From NCBI GenBank assembly GCA_019359325.1, contig JAHHHN010000001.1, positions 1-64,000 on the forward strand: a stretch of 64,000 nucleotides of DNA. Direction: 5' to 3'. Positions 51,952-62,451 of this stretch are shown in pieces. Under the pieces are notes generated by a model. It did not search any database. It was not told the DNA's origin and worked only from the letters and a program-made list of their open reading frames with translations. The number at the start of each line of letters is the position of its first letter. Position 1 is the stretch's first letter. Source of the DNA: Mojavia pulchra JT2-VF2 (lineage in GTDB: Bacteria > Cyanobacteriota > Cyanobacteriia > Cyanobacteriales > Nostocaceae). The position numbers were made by a program, and so were the translations under genes.

Positions 51952-52611
51952 ATAGCTATCAGCGTTCAGCTGTCAGCTTTTAACTGTTTAATTGACTGCT
52001 GATAGCTGATAGTTGAGTTATTAGCCATTCACTTTAAGGATGAATTGGTGAAAATCTTCTTAATCCCATCATAAAATCCTTACCTTCATTTGCGAAGCCA
52101 ATAAATTATGAATTGTGAACTAAAGATTGAATTTCATAATTCATATCTCAGGATTCATAACTTGTAATAGAGTCTTGGCTCCCGTATTTTTGCAAATCAG
52201 CTGTTTTGCGGACTCCTCCGTTTCACCCGCCACTGCCGGGATAAATTTGGTGATTTTGCTTGTGAGCTATCATTGCTCTTCTATGCTTACAAGTAGGTGA
52301 TTCTCTCCAAAAAATGGCTTCTGATGTTGTAAAAGCAGACAAGACCTCGAACTTGGGACATCAGCGTTAGCTTCATACTCTGCCTTAAAGTTGACGCTGA
52401 TCAGTCCTAGCAATGCGTTCTTACTCGACCTTGCGCCAATCTCAGCATTCCTTACTTAGATTAGCATTGAGAGTGCCTTATTATCATCAGTACATCGCTT
52501 AGTTTATACCTAATCAGGGTAAGCATCTCCTCATCAAATTGCACCATGAAATTTAGCAAGCGAGTGTTTCTTTCATACTTAACAAAGACAGTATCGCCCT
52601 CGTAGGTTATG
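51952..52611. other. Gap with a large imperfect hairpin
   Basis: 660 bases between convergent genes. The hairpin at 51956-52012 (arms CTATCAGCGTTCAGCTGTC and GACTGCTGATAGCTGATAG, three mismatches in 19) lies 5 bases after the response-regulator stop and probably terminates it. It is the kind of CTGATAGC palindrome dispersed in Nostoc genomes. I see no gene in the remainder. Confidence 0.6.
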
Positions 52612-53988
52612 TTAATTAACTAATGCTATGGGGATTTCTATGGCAAATTCTGTCCCGTATTCAGACCGGGATGTTAAGTGGATATTGCCATGATGGTTCT
52701 CAATAATTTGATAGCTAATTGCTAAACCTAACCCTGTTCCTTTATTTACAGGTTTAGTTGTAAAAAAAGGATCAAATATTTTGCTTTGTATTTCTAAATC
52801 AATTCCAGGGCCATTATCTTTAATTGTGACTCTGACTTTGTTGGAATTAATTGTTTCAGTTTGAATCACAATTTGCTTTTGTGTTTGTGATTTTTGCTCT
52901 AGTAAAGCATCAATGGCATTACTAAGAATATTCATGAATACTTGGTTTAGTTGTGCTGGATAGCATTCAACTAATGGTAATTCGCCATAGTTTTTAATAA
53001 TTTCAATACCCTGTTTAAGTCGATGGCTCAAAATTAATAAAGTACTGTCAATACCATCATGAATACTCACTGCTTTCTTTTCGGCTTGGTCAAGTCGTGA
53101 GAAGTTTCGCAATGACAACAGAATTTCACGGATACGATCCGTACCTATTTTCATTGAGGAAAGTATTTTTGGCAAATCCTCAATAATAAAATCCAGATTA
53201 ATGTCTGTAATTTTTTCTTGAATTCCAGAAGTAGCATTTGGATATTCTTGTTGATATAGTTCAATTAAATTTAATAGACATTCAATATAACTACTAAGAG
53301 GATTAAAATTGCCTTGAATAAAGCTAATAGGGTTATTAATTTCGTGAGCTAAACCTGCAACCATCCGACCCAAACTTGACATTTTTTCGGTTTGAATTAG
53401 TTGGACTTGGGTTTTTTGTAATTGCTGTAAGGTGTTCTCTAACTGCTGTGCTTGCTGTTGAGCTTTGATAGTTGTATTAGTCAGCGTTTTGAGGTTATTG
53501 TATGCTCTGGAGTGGTAACGGATGCGAGCAATTAGCTCTACTGCATCAGGTAGTTTTATCAGGTAGTCATTTGCACCTTCAGTAAAGGCATCTGCTTTCA
53601 GTTTTGGCTCTTCTTTACTCGATAGCATGACAATAGGAATATCACGAGTTACTGGATGAGATCTAAACCACCGCAGTAGCATCAATCCATCTATTTCAGG
53701 CATTACCATATCTAGAAGAATAACCGTTGGCTCAATCGAAATAGCCTTTTGGATTGCTTGAGTTGGGTCGCTGACATAGTGGACAGAAATATCTGTTTCA
53801 GGAGCGAGAATTCGATGGACTGCTTCACCAATAATTATTTGATCGTCAATTAGCAGCAAGGTAACAGCGTCTGTATGGAGATTAATCCCAAATTTACTGG
53901 CAGCAGGATTTTTTAACTGGTTTAAATTAGGTAAGAAAGGTTGAATCTCTTTGACTATTTGTGCAATTGATTCGGTTTGCAACATCAT
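52612..53988 (-). CDS. REC-histidine kinase hybrid near the chemosensory operon
   Basis: A 458-residue kinase. A receiver domain (about 40-160, D93 in LLDMVMPEIDG) is followed by a coiled coil (about 175-205), a HisKA site with H215 in AGLAHEINNP, and a HATPase domain with DNGPGID and GTGLGLAIS. It lies 465 bp downstream of cheB in the same direction and could receive phosphate from the CheA-REC protein. It occupies the place of a diguanylate cyclase (WspR) in Wsp systems, although this protein has no GGDEF domain. The link to the operon is positional. Confidence 0.85.
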   Translation of the reverse strand: MMLQTESIAQIVKEIQPFLPNLNQLKNPAASKFGINLHTDAVTLLLIDDQIIIGEAVHRILAPETDISVHYVSDPTQAIQKAISIEPTVILLDMVMPEIDGLMLLRWFRSHPVTRDIPIVMLSSKEEPKLKADAFTEGANDYLIKLPDAVELIARIRYHSRAYNNLKTLTNTTIKAQQQAQQLENTLQQLQKTQVQLIQTEKMSSLGRMVAGLAHEINNPISFIQGNFNPLSSYIECLLNLIELYQQEYPNATSGIQEKITDINLDFIIEDLPKILSSMKIGTDRIREILLSLRNFSRLDQAEKKAVSIHDGIDSTLLILSHRLKQGIEIIKNYGELPLVECYPAQLNQVFMNILSNAIDALLEQKSQTQKQIVIQTETINSNKVRVTIKDNGPGIDLEIQSKIFDPFFTTKPVNKGTGLGLAISYQIIENHHGNIHLTSRSEYGTEFAIEIPIALVN

Positions 53989-54453
53989 ATGCTTTCCACC
54001 ACAATATTGATTATTAAAATATACAAAATCTACAAAGTCTACAAAAACTTTATTGAATATGTCGATTTTATCCTAAGCAATATTAGTAAATATATTTTGT
54101 ATTAATTCGTAAAATTAAAGTAAGTATACTTATAAAATTTCTTATTTTAAATAAAATAAAATTAGGTAATTACAAGCATTCGATTTAGGAAAATATTTTT
54201 AAATAAAAATTAACTTCATGTACTGGATTAAGTGTTAAGCCATACATTTGGCTAGTAATTATTTAGAGATAAATAACAGTTAAACTTCACTGCTACCTAA
54301 TCTTTTTCTGAATACAAAATAGGTTAACCGTAAGGCCAGATATAAAGTTTTTTCCGGTCGAGTTATTATAGCAGTGCTTATTTGAGTGAATTGCGATTTT
54401 GAAGAGATACGATCGCATCTATAGCAACTCAACAATTAAAGTAAATTGCAATA
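53989..54453. other. A/T-rich gap upstream of the REC-kinase gene
   Basis: 465 bases, very A/T-rich at 54060-54210. No gene or hairpin stands out. It likely holds a promoter for the kinase gene, which is thus probably expressed apart from cheB. Confidence 0.5.
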
Positions 54454-55479
54454 TCACTGAATGGTTGACAGCTTTTTGATGCAGGCTAATGCGATCGCCT
54501 CAACTGGTAAAATCTCTACCGCAGCTTTGAGTTCAGCAGCCACTTTGGGCATACCATAGACAATGCAAGTTTTGGAGTCTTGGGCAATGGTGTGCCAACC
54601 TTCTTCCCGCAATAATTTTAAACCTTGAGCGCCATCACGACCCATACCTGTAAGCAGCACCCCAATTCCTTTTCCCATCCAATGATTAGCTACACTTTTA
54701 AAGAAAACATCGACAGATGGATGATAAGAACAATTTAGGGGTTCTCGTTCATAGCCAAGGGTGCGATCGCTACGCATTACCAGATGCTCATTTGTGCCAG
54801 CAATCAGAATTTTCCCAGGCTGTGGTAAAGCGCCAGGAGTAGCTAGCTGCACTGATAATGGAATTTGTTCATCCAACCAAGAGGCAAACCCTTGGGCAAA
54901 CTGGGCATCTATATGCTGCACAATGACCACAGCTGCATTAAAATCACTGGGGAATTGAGAAAGAATAGTTGCTAATGCTTGTGGCCCTCCAGTAGAAGCC
55001 CCAATCGCAATCAGCGGTGAGAGTGGTTTTTGGTAGCGGTCAGGTTGGCGTGGTGTGCTGAGTTGCGATCGCTGTTGTGAAGGTTTCCCAATCAGTCTGG
55101 CAATAATGGCAATTTTATTAAGTAGCCCAGTGTTACCTTCTGCCTGTTGACCATAACCTAAAGCTGGCGTGTTAATAGCATCTAAAGCACCATAACCCAT
55201 CGCTTCAAAAACTTTGGCTGCGTAACGACTCACGCTTGCAGTGACCATGAGAATTGCACAGGGAGATTGATTCATGATCCGCCGTGTAGCTTCTACTCCA
55301 TCCATGCTAGGCATCAATACATCCATCAAAATCAAATCAGGAGTATCTGCTAAACACTTGGTTACAGCTTCCACACCATCGTAAGCAACCCATGCCAGTT
55401 TGTAATCTGGCACTTTTGCCACAACTCGTCGCAGCGCCTCTACTGCCATGACTGTATCGTTAACAATGGCAATTCTCAC
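54454..55479 (-). CDS. cheB: Chemotaxis response regulator methylesterase CheB
   Basis: A 341-residue protein. The receiver domain has D53 in [11 protein letters not shown]. The C-terminal methylesterase has the triad S162 (GASTGG), H189 (VQHIDAQF) and D282 (MGRDGAQG). It removes methyl groups (added by CheR) from MCPs and is activated by CheA phosphorylation. Its start lies 3 bp after the cheA stop, so translation is coupled. A Wsp-like WspF position. Confidence 0.93.
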   Translation of the reverse strand: MRIAIVNDTVMAVEALRRVVAKVPDYKLAWVAYDGVEAVTKCLADTPDLILMDVLMPSMDGVEATRRIMNQSPCAILMVTASVSRYAAKVFEAMGYGALDAINTPALGYGQQAEGNTGLLNKIAIIARLIGKPSQQRSQLSTPRQPDRYQKPLSPLIAIGASTGGPQALATILSQFPSDFNAAVVIVQHIDAQFAQGFASWLDEQIPLSVQLATPGALPQPGKILIAGTNEHLVMRSDRTLGYEREPLNCSYHPSVDVFFKSVANHWMGKGIGVLLTGMGRDGAQGLKLLREEGWHTIAQDSKTCIVYGMPKVAAELKAAVEILPVEAIALACIKKLSTIQ

Positions 55480-55482
55480 TGC

Positions 55483-57864
55483 TTAAGCTTCTCCAATCAA
55501 ATCAATAACAGCTTTTAACAAGGTGCGATCGTGAAAACTACTCTTGGTGAGATAGTAATCTGCTCCGACTTCTAAGCCTTGCAGTCGGTCTTCTTCTCGG
55601 TCTTTATAAGAAACGATAATCACAGGTTTATGTTTCAATTTCGCATGAGTTTTGATTTGACTAGTCAGTTCAAAGCCATTCATGCGGGGCATATCAATAT
55701 CTGTAATTACCAAATCGTAGTCACTACTGCGGATTGCATTCCACCCATCCATGCCATTAACTGCTACTTCAACTTTGTAACCGTTATTTTCCAGAAGTTT
55801 GCGTTCCATTTCTCTAACGGTTATCGAATCATCAACGACTAAAACGCGTTTGTAGTTTTTAGTAACAGCTTGATGCTTAGACTGATTTACCTGGCTAAGT
55901 TGCCCACTAGAGAGTACTTTAGCAATAGAACGTACTAAATCTTCAACATCGACAATCAACACCGTGGAACCATCATCCATCAAAGCCGCAGCGCTGATAT
56001 TAGGGACTTTGCCTAAACGGGGATCTAGGGGCCTGACAACTAAACTGCATTCAGTGAGAAATTTATCTACAACTAAACCGTAACGGCTGAGGCGATCGCT
56101 AATGACGATCACACTCAGAAATTCTGGATTTACAGCACCCGTTGGTAAATCAAACACTTGATGTGCGGATATCAACCCAACTGGCTGATCGTTGAGCATA
56201 AAAAATGGCTGATTTTCCGAGACAGCAATTTCTGATTTGGGCAGCATCACCAACTGATCAATCCGCGCCAGCGCAAATGCATAAGGTTCCCCTGAGATTT
56301 CGACCAGTAGAGTCCGAATAACAGATAGAGTTAATGGTAATTGCAAGTAAAAAGTCATACCTTTCCCTGGACGGGAAACTGCTCGCAGAGTACCGCCAAC
56401 TTCTCTGATTGTGCTGTGTGCTACATCTAGCCCCACGCCCCGACCAGAAATCTCAGTTACAGACTGTGCTGTTGAAAAACCGGGTAAAAACAGAAACTCC
56501 ATCAACTCTGCTTCGGTGAGCTGTGCAGCCATTTCCGCATTGGTTAATTTTTTTCTGACAACCTCCTGACGCAGAAACTCTAATCCGATTCCCTGACCAT
56601 CATCTGCAACAGTCATTGACAACATGCCGGCACGATGTATGACTTCAATGCGGATAGTTCCTTCTTCTGGTTTTCCGGCTGCCAAACGCTCTTGGGGCGA
56701 TTCGATACCATGATCGATAGCATTTCGTAAAATATGGGTAAGAGGCGCTTCTAAACGTTCGAGAATGTCCCGATCTACTAAGGTAGACTTGCCAATAATT
56801 TCTAGCTTGACTCGTTTACCTAATTGTCTGCCCAAATCTCGCACCATGCGCGGAAAGCCTTGCCCGCCATCAGCAAATGGGCACATATGAGTGGCGATGA
56901 CTTGCCGATAAAGACGATCTGCAAGGTTAGTGGAGCGTTGGCAAAACAGTTCTAGTTCATTATGGCGATCGCTCAATAGTCGGCGGCATTCGGTAGCTGT
57001 TTGACGTGCAATGCCCAACTGCTCTTCAATTTGCCGAGCTAAATGATGGTCTCCTAATAATTCATGTAACTTATCTAATAAGCTCGATAAGTTGTTTTGG
57101 CTGGCTTTTACTTTGAGTAAAGAGTCAGAAAATGTCTCTAACCATTTGGTTTCAACTAGTGACTCTCCTGCAAGCCCCATCAAGCGATTAAGATTTTCTG
57201 CACTCACCCGCACAGCTCGGTTTTGGATAATATCTGCTTTTTCGGAAGATTGCAAGACCTGAAGCGGGGTTGTGACAGTTTCTGAAGTTGGGGAGGGTGG
57301 CTGAGGTAGCGGGGGAGAAATGAACATTTGTCCGGGATCGCTCTTTCCCCAAGCTCCTAAATGTTCCTCTAGTTTCGGTGCGGTGGTTGGCTCCGTGATC
57401 AAGGTAGTTGCCACTTCAGCGGTTGCAATATTGCTGGATATGGCAGGAGTATTTTCGGGTTTTAGGAGATTGGCGATCGCACTCACCAGTGATTGTATGC
57501 TTCTATCTTCAGGTAAATGCGGTTCTGGATTGCCATCACAAGCTTTAGCTATATGCACAAGCATATCTACCCCTTGCAGCAAGACATCAATGTGAGCCGC
57601 GCTTAAGGTAATTATTCCCTCTTGAGCAGCAACAAAGCAATCTTCCATCACATGGGCAAGAGTAACCGCTGCATCGAGTTGGACAATTCTTGCTGCTCCT
57701 TTTATGGAGTGAGCCGCCCGCATCAAGGCTGCTAGTTCTTCTTTTGGCTGGGGTTTGGTTTCTAGGGCCAATAGGCAATCGTTCAATACGACAACCTGGG
57801 CTTTAACTTCCATGCTGAATAAATCTAGCAAGGAAAGATTGCTGAAATCTTGTTCTCTTGTCAT
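55483..57864 (-). CDS. cheA: CheA-type histidine kinase with C-terminal receiver (hybrid)
   Basis: A 793-residue protein. An Hpt domain has phosphorylatable H52 in RAAHSIKGAAR. A linker carries the P/S-rich segment. The kinase core has H-box LTHILRNAIDHG, the N-box context, and GRGVGLDVAHSTI. A CheW-like coupling domain follows. A C-terminal receiver has an Asp in LVITDIDMPRMNG. The CheA-REC fusion is typical of alternative (Wsp/Pix/Pil-type) chemosensory systems. It overlaps the upstream cheW stop by 4 bases. Confidence 0.93.
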   Translation of the reverse strand: MTREQDFSNLSLLDLFSMEVKAQVVVLNDCLLALETKPQPKEELAALMRAAHSIKGAARIVQLDAAVTLAHVMEDCFVAAQEGIITLSAAHIDVLLQGVDMLVHIAKACDGNPEPHLPEDRSIQSLVSAIANLLKPENTPAISSNIATAEVATTLITEPTTAPKLEEHLGAWGKSDPGQMFISPPLPQPPSPTSETVTTPLQVLQSSEKADIIQNRAVRVSAENLNRLMGLAGESLVETKWLETFSDSLLKVKASQNNLSSLLDKLHELLGDHHLARQIEEQLGIARQTATECRRLLSDRHNELELFCQRSTNLADRLYRQVIATHMCPFADGGQGFPRMVRDLGRQLGKRVKLEIIGKSTLVDRDILERLEAPLTHILRNAIDHGIESPQERLAAGKPEEGTIRIEVIHRAGMLSMTVADDGQGIGLEFLRQEVVRKKLTNAEMAAQLTEAELMEFLFLPGFSTAQSVTEISGRGVGLDVAHSTIREVGGTLRAVSRPGKGMTFYLQLPLTLSVIRTLLVEISGEPYAFALARIDQLVMLPKSEIAVSENQPFFMLNDQPVGLISAHQVFDLPTGAVNPEFLSVIVISDRLSRYGLVVDKFLTECSLVVRPLDPRLGKVPNISAAALMDDGSTVLIVDVEDLVRSIAKVLSSGQLSQVNQSKHQAVTKNYKRVLVVDDSITVREMERKLLENNGYKVEVAVNGMDGWNAIRSSDYDLVITDIDMPRMNGFELTSQIKTHAKLKHKPVIIVSYKDREEDRLQGLEVGADYYLTKSSFHDRTLLKAVIDLIGEA

Positions 57865-58601
57865 TGCAACACCTTCTTACTGAGGGTGGTGAATAATAAT
57901 TCATCATCCAGATAGCTCAGGCTGCGCGATCGCCAGTGGAAAAATCCTTTGGCGTAGGTTTGAGTTGCTGGTGTGAAGTTGTTCGGCGAATCTCGTAATT
58001 CATCCCGATGAAATCGGTGTACCCCGTAGAGTTCATCGACAGCAAAAACCCAAGTGCAGCCTGCTTTTTCCACCACTACTATGCGTGAATAAACCATCGG
58101 GCTTAGTGGTTGAGGTGGGGTATCAGTTGCTTCCAAATTCAGCAGGTTGCTCAATGAAATACACAATTGCAGCTCACCTCGGATATTCATCAATCCCCGA
58201 AGAATTTGGTTACTGCGATGGGGTAGGGTATGAATTGGGCTAGGTGAGGTTGTTTCTTTGAAGACTTGAGCAGAAAGTGCTAGCCATTCTCGTTGTAATC
58301 GAAAGATCACGACTGCCAGAGTTTCTGTGGCTGGTAAAACGTAAGACTGTACATGGGAATGTTCAGGAGACATGAGTAACTTACTCTCGGCTCCTGCTCT
58401 TTTCTGGGCGAGTAACTCTGTCCACTCATGTCGATAATTTTCCGGTATGGTGCGCTCTAGTAAATGGCGTCCAGCCGTCGAGTAAACAGGGCAGTTACGG
58501 CAGTGGGTGAAAGTGGATAATTCCGCGCAAGAGCGATCGCCTCCAATACCTATAGCATTCCAACAAGACTCATTATTTGATGGGATGGTGTAACTATTCA
58601 T
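57861..58601 (-). CDS. cheW: CheW-like coupling protein with Cys-rich N-terminus (WspD-like)
   Basis: A 246-residue protein. The N-terminal 60 residues carry a Cys-rich block, SCWNAIGIGGDRSCAEL then CRNCPVYSTAGRHLLER, as in WspD-type proteins. The second part is a CheW domain: ILRGLMNIRGELQLCISL then YSRIVVVEKAGCTWVFAVDE. CheW links MCPs to CheA. It lies 9 bp after the first MCP gene and overlaps cheA by 4 bases. Confidence 0.88.
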   Translation of the reverse strand: MNSYTIPSNNESCWNAIGIGGDRSCAELSTFTHCRNCPVYSTAGRHLLERTIPENYRHEWTELLAQKRAGAESKLLMSPEHSHVQSYVLPATETLAVVIFRLQREWLALSAQVFKETTSPSPIHTLPHRSNQILRGLMNIRGELQLCISLSNLLNLEATDTPPQPLSPMVYSRIVVVEKAGCTWVFAVDELYGVHRFHRDELRDSPNNFTPATQTYAKGFFHWRSRSLSYLDDELLFTTLSKKVLQ

Positions 58602-58610
58602 AGTTGCAGG

Positions 58611-60392
58611 TTACGCATTTTGGTAAATCAGGGCTGCGGATGAGAAATCCTCAGCCTTGACTTTGAAGCGGGTAGTCTCTTGACGCAAACCTTGAGCAAC
58701 TTGATTAAGTTGGGCGATCGCATGATTAATTTCCCGCAACGAATCTGCTGTTTGTGAGGATGTACTACTAAGCTGCATCATTGCATCGCTAATTTGTATT
58801 GCTCCTTGAGATTGTGCTTCCATACCCTGATTGACGCTATCAAATCTTGGTGTCAAATCTTGTACTTGATTGATGATTTGCGTAATCTGAGTGCTAATAC
58901 TGGCAACATCTTCCACACTCCGCCCTACTTCAGAAGCAAACTTATCCATTTCCATCACACCTGTGGATACTGACGATTGCATTTGCTTGACCATTTTTTC
59001 AATATCTAGGGTAGCAACCGCAGTTTGATCTGCTAGACGGCGAATTTCTCTGGCGACTACCGCAAAGCCCAAGCCATACTCTCCTGCTTTCTCCGCTTCG
59101 ATTGCCGCATTTAATGACAGCAGATTGGTTTGGTCTGCAACCTTGGTGATGGTGATCACGATACTGTTAATGTTGTTAGCATTTTCACTAATGACTCCGA
59201 GTCTGGCAGCGATCGCATTTGTGGCTTGTGCCAGTTGGCGCATATTTGTTTCCATCCGCAACAAGTCTTTTTGGCTATTGTTAGCGGCTGAAGTTGTAGA
59301 TTGCGACATATCCGCTACTTCTTCCATTGTTGTCATCAGTTCCCTGGAGGTAGTAGATATTTCTTTGACTGCTGCTGTCACCTCGTTGGTAGAGGCTAAC
59401 TGCTCAGTTATGGTAGCCTCCAACTGCTTACCTGATGCTGCTATTTTTGTTGTTGAAGTTGTCACTTGTATGCTGGAGTGCTGTACCTGACGTATCAGGG
59501 TGTTCAGATTTTGATTCATGCTTTTAAAAGCAATCATCAGCTTGCCAATTTCATCTTTTTTGTTCGAGTCAGCATTAACTTCATTAGTCAAATTACCTTG
59601 AGAAATTTGTTCTGCAAAACCGACAACACGAATAACTTGAGTTGCAATTTGACGTGAAATAATACTTCCAAAAAATATTGCTATAACTGGGCCTAATAAT
59701 ATGCCAACAGAGATCCAAAAGGTGCTGAGATTCACATCAACTTCTGCTGTTTTACGAACATCTGATGCATATTCTTGATTATTTTGCAAAACAGCAACAA
59801 TTGCTTCATCAGTTTTTCTAAATAGGTTCACTCCTTCATTAAGTAAATATCTATTTAAGTTTCTGTGTGCTGTTATTGCTGCTTTAACAGTTGCCATCTC
59901 AGGCGTATTACTTTTACCTTGGCTTACTAATTCAAGTTGGATTTTCCAGGGATTATTAATACCCATGCGAGTATATTCATGCTCCAAACTCATGAATTTT
60001 AGGTGGGATTGTTTCCAAGCATCCCATACTGGACGTAATTTTTGATAAAGTTCTTCTTCTTCCTTATTATTCTTAGGAGCAGATTCATATTGCTTAAACC
60101 CTTCATCAATTTGTTCCCAAGTTTTTTGCATATCAGCTAATGTAGCCTGCCTTTGCTCAGTAGTTATATCTAAAGTCAGCAAAAATCTTTGGAGTGCCTC
60201 AACTTTGCTCTGCCCCTCATTGACTTTCCATAGCCCATCAATACTTGGTAGGTTATTAGCTGTCAGAGTGTTAATGTGCTTTGATAGCCGAGAATTTCCA
60301 TTCCATCCGACTAAACCAACAAATAAAACTAACAATCCCATCAATGAAAAGGAACTAATTAGCCGCCATTGAAAACTCATGTTTTTAAGCAT
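58611..60392 (-). CDS. Methyl-accepting chemotaxis protein (first of a tandem pair)
   Basis: A 593-residue receptor. TM1 is at about 11-30 and TM2 at about 225-246, with an extracytoplasmic four-helix sensor between them. HAMP follows, and then a signalling domain with the hairpin tip VADQTNLLSLNAAIEAEKAG. The signalling half is nearly identical to that of the next gene, while the sensor halves differ. It lies 9 bp before cheW and 72 bp after the second MCP. The ligand is unknown. Confidence 0.92.
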   Translation of the reverse strand: MLKNMSFQWRLISSFSLMGLLVLFVGLVGWNGNSRLSKHINTLTANNLPSIDGLWKVNEGQSKVEALQRFLLTLDITTEQRQATLADMQKTWEQIDEGFKQYESAPKNNKEEEELYQKLRPVWDAWKQSHLKFMSLEHEYTRMGINNPWKIQLELVSQGKSNTPEMATVKAAITAHRNLNRYLLNEGVNLFRKTDEAIVAVLQNNQEYASDVRKTAEVDVNLSTFWISVGILLGPVIAIFFGSIISRQIATQVIRVVGFAEQISQGNLTNEVNADSNKKDEIGKLMIAFKSMNQNLNTLIRQVQHSSIQVTTSTTKIAASGKQLEATITEQLASTNEVTAAVKEISTTSRELMTTMEEVADMSQSTTSAANNSQKDLLRMETNMRQLAQATNAIAARLGVISENANNINSIVITITKVADQTNLLSLNAAIEAEKAGEYGLGFAVVAREIRRLADQTAVATLDIEKMVKQMQSSVSTGVMEMDKFASEVGRSVEDVASISTQITQIINQVQDLTPRFDSVNQGMEAQSQGAIQISDAMMQLSSTSSQTADSLREINHAIAQLNQVAQGLRQETTRFKVKAEDFSSAALIYQNA

Positions 60393-60464
60393 ATATACCT
60401 GGGATTGATTATTTTCGTAAATTTCGTAATAGAAGAACTAAATTGCTTTTTGGTTAATCAGAAT

Positions 60465-62141
60465 TTAGAACTGAAGTGAGATGGATTCAGCAAAATTATG
60501 ATTTGAGTTTTCTGCCTTGACCTTAAAGCGGGAAATCTCTTGACGCAAACCTTGGGCAACTTGATTGAGTTGAGCGATCGCATTATTGATTTCTCTTAAG
60601 GAAGCCGCCGTTTGTACTGATGTGCTACTCAACTGCGTCATTGCATCGCTAATTTGTTGCGCTCCTTGAGACTGGGTTTCCATCCCCTGATTAACAGCTT
60701 CAAATCGCGGTGTCAAATCTTGCACTTGCTCGATAATTTGTCCGACCTGAGTACTAATATTGGCAACATCTTCCACACTCCGCCCTACCTCTGTGGCAAA
60801 CTTGTCCATCTCCATCACGCCTGTAGACACTGAAGATTGCATTTGTTTGACCATCTGCTCAATATCAAGGGTGGCGACAGCTGTTTGATCTGCCAAACGC
60901 CGAATTTCTCTAGCAACCACAGCAAAGCCTAAGCCATACTCTCCGGCTTTCTCTGCCTCAATTGCCGCATTTAACGACAGCAGATTTGTTTGGTCTGCCA
61001 CTTTGGTAATCGTGACTACGATATTGTTAATATTGTTGGCTTTCTCACTAATCACCCCAAGTCTAGAGGCAATGGAATTGGTAGCCTCTGCCAGTTGGCG
61101 CATAGTAGATTCCATGCGTAGTAAGTCTTTTTGGCTATCGTTGGCTGCTGTTGTTGTGGTTTGTGACATTGCTGCCACTTCTTCCATAGTTTTGACTAGT
61201 TCTCTAGAGGTGGCAGTTATTTCTTTGGCTGCTGCTGTCACTTCGTTAGTAGAAGCTACCTGCTCAGTAATTGTTGCTTCTAGTTGCTTACCTGATGCTG
61301 CTATTTGGGTAGCTGAGGAAGTAGCTTGTATACCAGACTGCTGTACCTGACGGATCAGAGTATTTAAATTCTGAGTCATGCTCTGGAAAGCTTTGAGAAG
61401 CTGCCCAACCTCATCTTTACTGTTGGATGTTCCTTCAATCACAGTTTGTGTTAAATCACCAATAGAAATTTTTTCTGCTGCTTGTACAGCTCTAGAAATT
61501 CTAGCTCCTAAAAATTGGGCAATTAAAAACGTAGCAAGAGTAGCAATAAATAAAGATAATATTGAAGCAATAACCGCGGCTAAACTCAAGAAAGCTATAG
61601 AAGATTTTGTTGAAGCAATATTTTTTTCTAATATCTCTTTTTCTGTTGCGTCAAACTCTTTCCCAATTTCCTCAAAATCAAGAATTATAACATTTGTTTT
61701 CTGAAAAAAATCTTGTAGCGCATCTTTGTTATTGCTTATATCAAAATTTAAATTAACTATTTCTTCTTTAAGTGAGTTGTATGTTTCATAAAATTGTTGT
61801 ATTTTTTTTAACTTTTCTTTTTGTCTTACATCTTCAGCTATATTAATTGCTTGTTCCAGCCCTTCCTGAAACTGTTGCTGATCTTTTAGATATAAATCTA
61901 GAGCATCCTTATTAAATCGAGGATCAATTACATAGCGACGAACTCGTCGATCCATATTCAGTATGCTAAGGTGCATACGGTTTTGTTCTGTAAGAGCTAT
62001 CTGTGAAGCATTAACTTGTTTAAATGTCTGTCCTATTTGATTAGAATTCAAATAAACCATGCCACTAAAACTAATCATTAAAACTGTTGGTATAGAAAAG
62101 CCTAGTAAGGTTAAATCTTTAATTTTCCAGTTGGCAATCAT
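60465..62141 (-). CDS. Methyl-accepting chemotaxis protein (second of a tandem pair)
   Basis: A 558-residue receptor. TM1 is at about 10-30 and TM2 at about 176-207, with a shorter sensor that is Lys/Glu-rich and likely helical. HAMP is followed by the same signalling domain as its neighbour (ITKVADQTNLLSLNAAIEAE, then GLGFAVVAREIRRLADQT). The two are tandem paralogues whose sensor regions have diverged. The upstream 310-bp gap to cheR may hold a promoter; an open frame there (62185-62400, hydrophobic) is not supported. Confidence 0.92.
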   Translation of the reverse strand: MIANWKIKDLTLLGFSIPTVLMISFSGMVYLNSNQIGQTFKQVNASQIALTEQNRMHLSILNMDRRVRRYVIDPRFNKDALDLYLKDQQQFQEGLEQAINIAEDVRQKEKLKKIQQFYETYNSLKEEIVNLNFDISNNKDALQDFFQKTNVIILDFEEIGKEFDATEKEILEKNIASTKSSIAFLSLAAVIASILSLFIATLATFLIAQFLGARISRAVQAAEKISIGDLTQTVIEGTSNSKDEVGQLLKAFQSMTQNLNTLIRQVQQSGIQATSSATQIAASGKQLEATITEQVASTNEVTAAAKEITATSRELVKTMEEVAAMSQTTTTAANDSQKDLLRMESTMRQLAEATNSIASRLGVISEKANNINNIVVTITKVADQTNLLSLNAAIEAEKAGEYGLGFAVVAREIRRLADQTAVATLDIEQMVKQMQSSVSTGVMEMDKFATEVGRSVEDVANISTQVGQIIEQVQDLTPRFEAVNQGMETQSQGAQQISDAMTQLSSTSVQTAASLREINNAIAQLNQVAQGLRQEISRFKVKAENSNHNFAESISLQF

Positions 62142-62451
62142 GTTATTTTCCTCATTGTTGATTAAATTTATTCTTAAACCTAAGCTAAGTTTTTCGTTTT
62201 GGAAATAAATTATAGTAAGTAAAAAAAATAAATATGATAAATATCAGTCCAAGTAATGCCTGTATAAAAAGCTCTTGAACTGCAAACCAAATTATTGAAA
62301 TTACCTGCCGCCAGCATGGATTGAGTACAAGGCAATAAAAATGCCTGTATGTGCAGAGTTCCCACGCTAGGTAAAAGACAAACAACCTGTAAATAAACAA
62401 TAAAAAACTACAAGTTTCTTTACGGTTGGGTGAGTGCCTTTATACCTTAGT
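62142..62451. other. Gap between cheR and the second MCP gene
   Basis: About 310 bases, A/T-rich. A minus-strand 71-codon hydrophobic frame is open but has no other support. No clear hairpin is seen. Confidence 0.4.

Noticed and set aside
62185-62400. 71-codon hydrophobic frame on the minus strand between cheR and the MCP gene
   Set aside because: Hydrophobic composition follows from A/T-rich sequence. No ribosome-binding site or family pattern was seen, and it is not needed to explain the operon.
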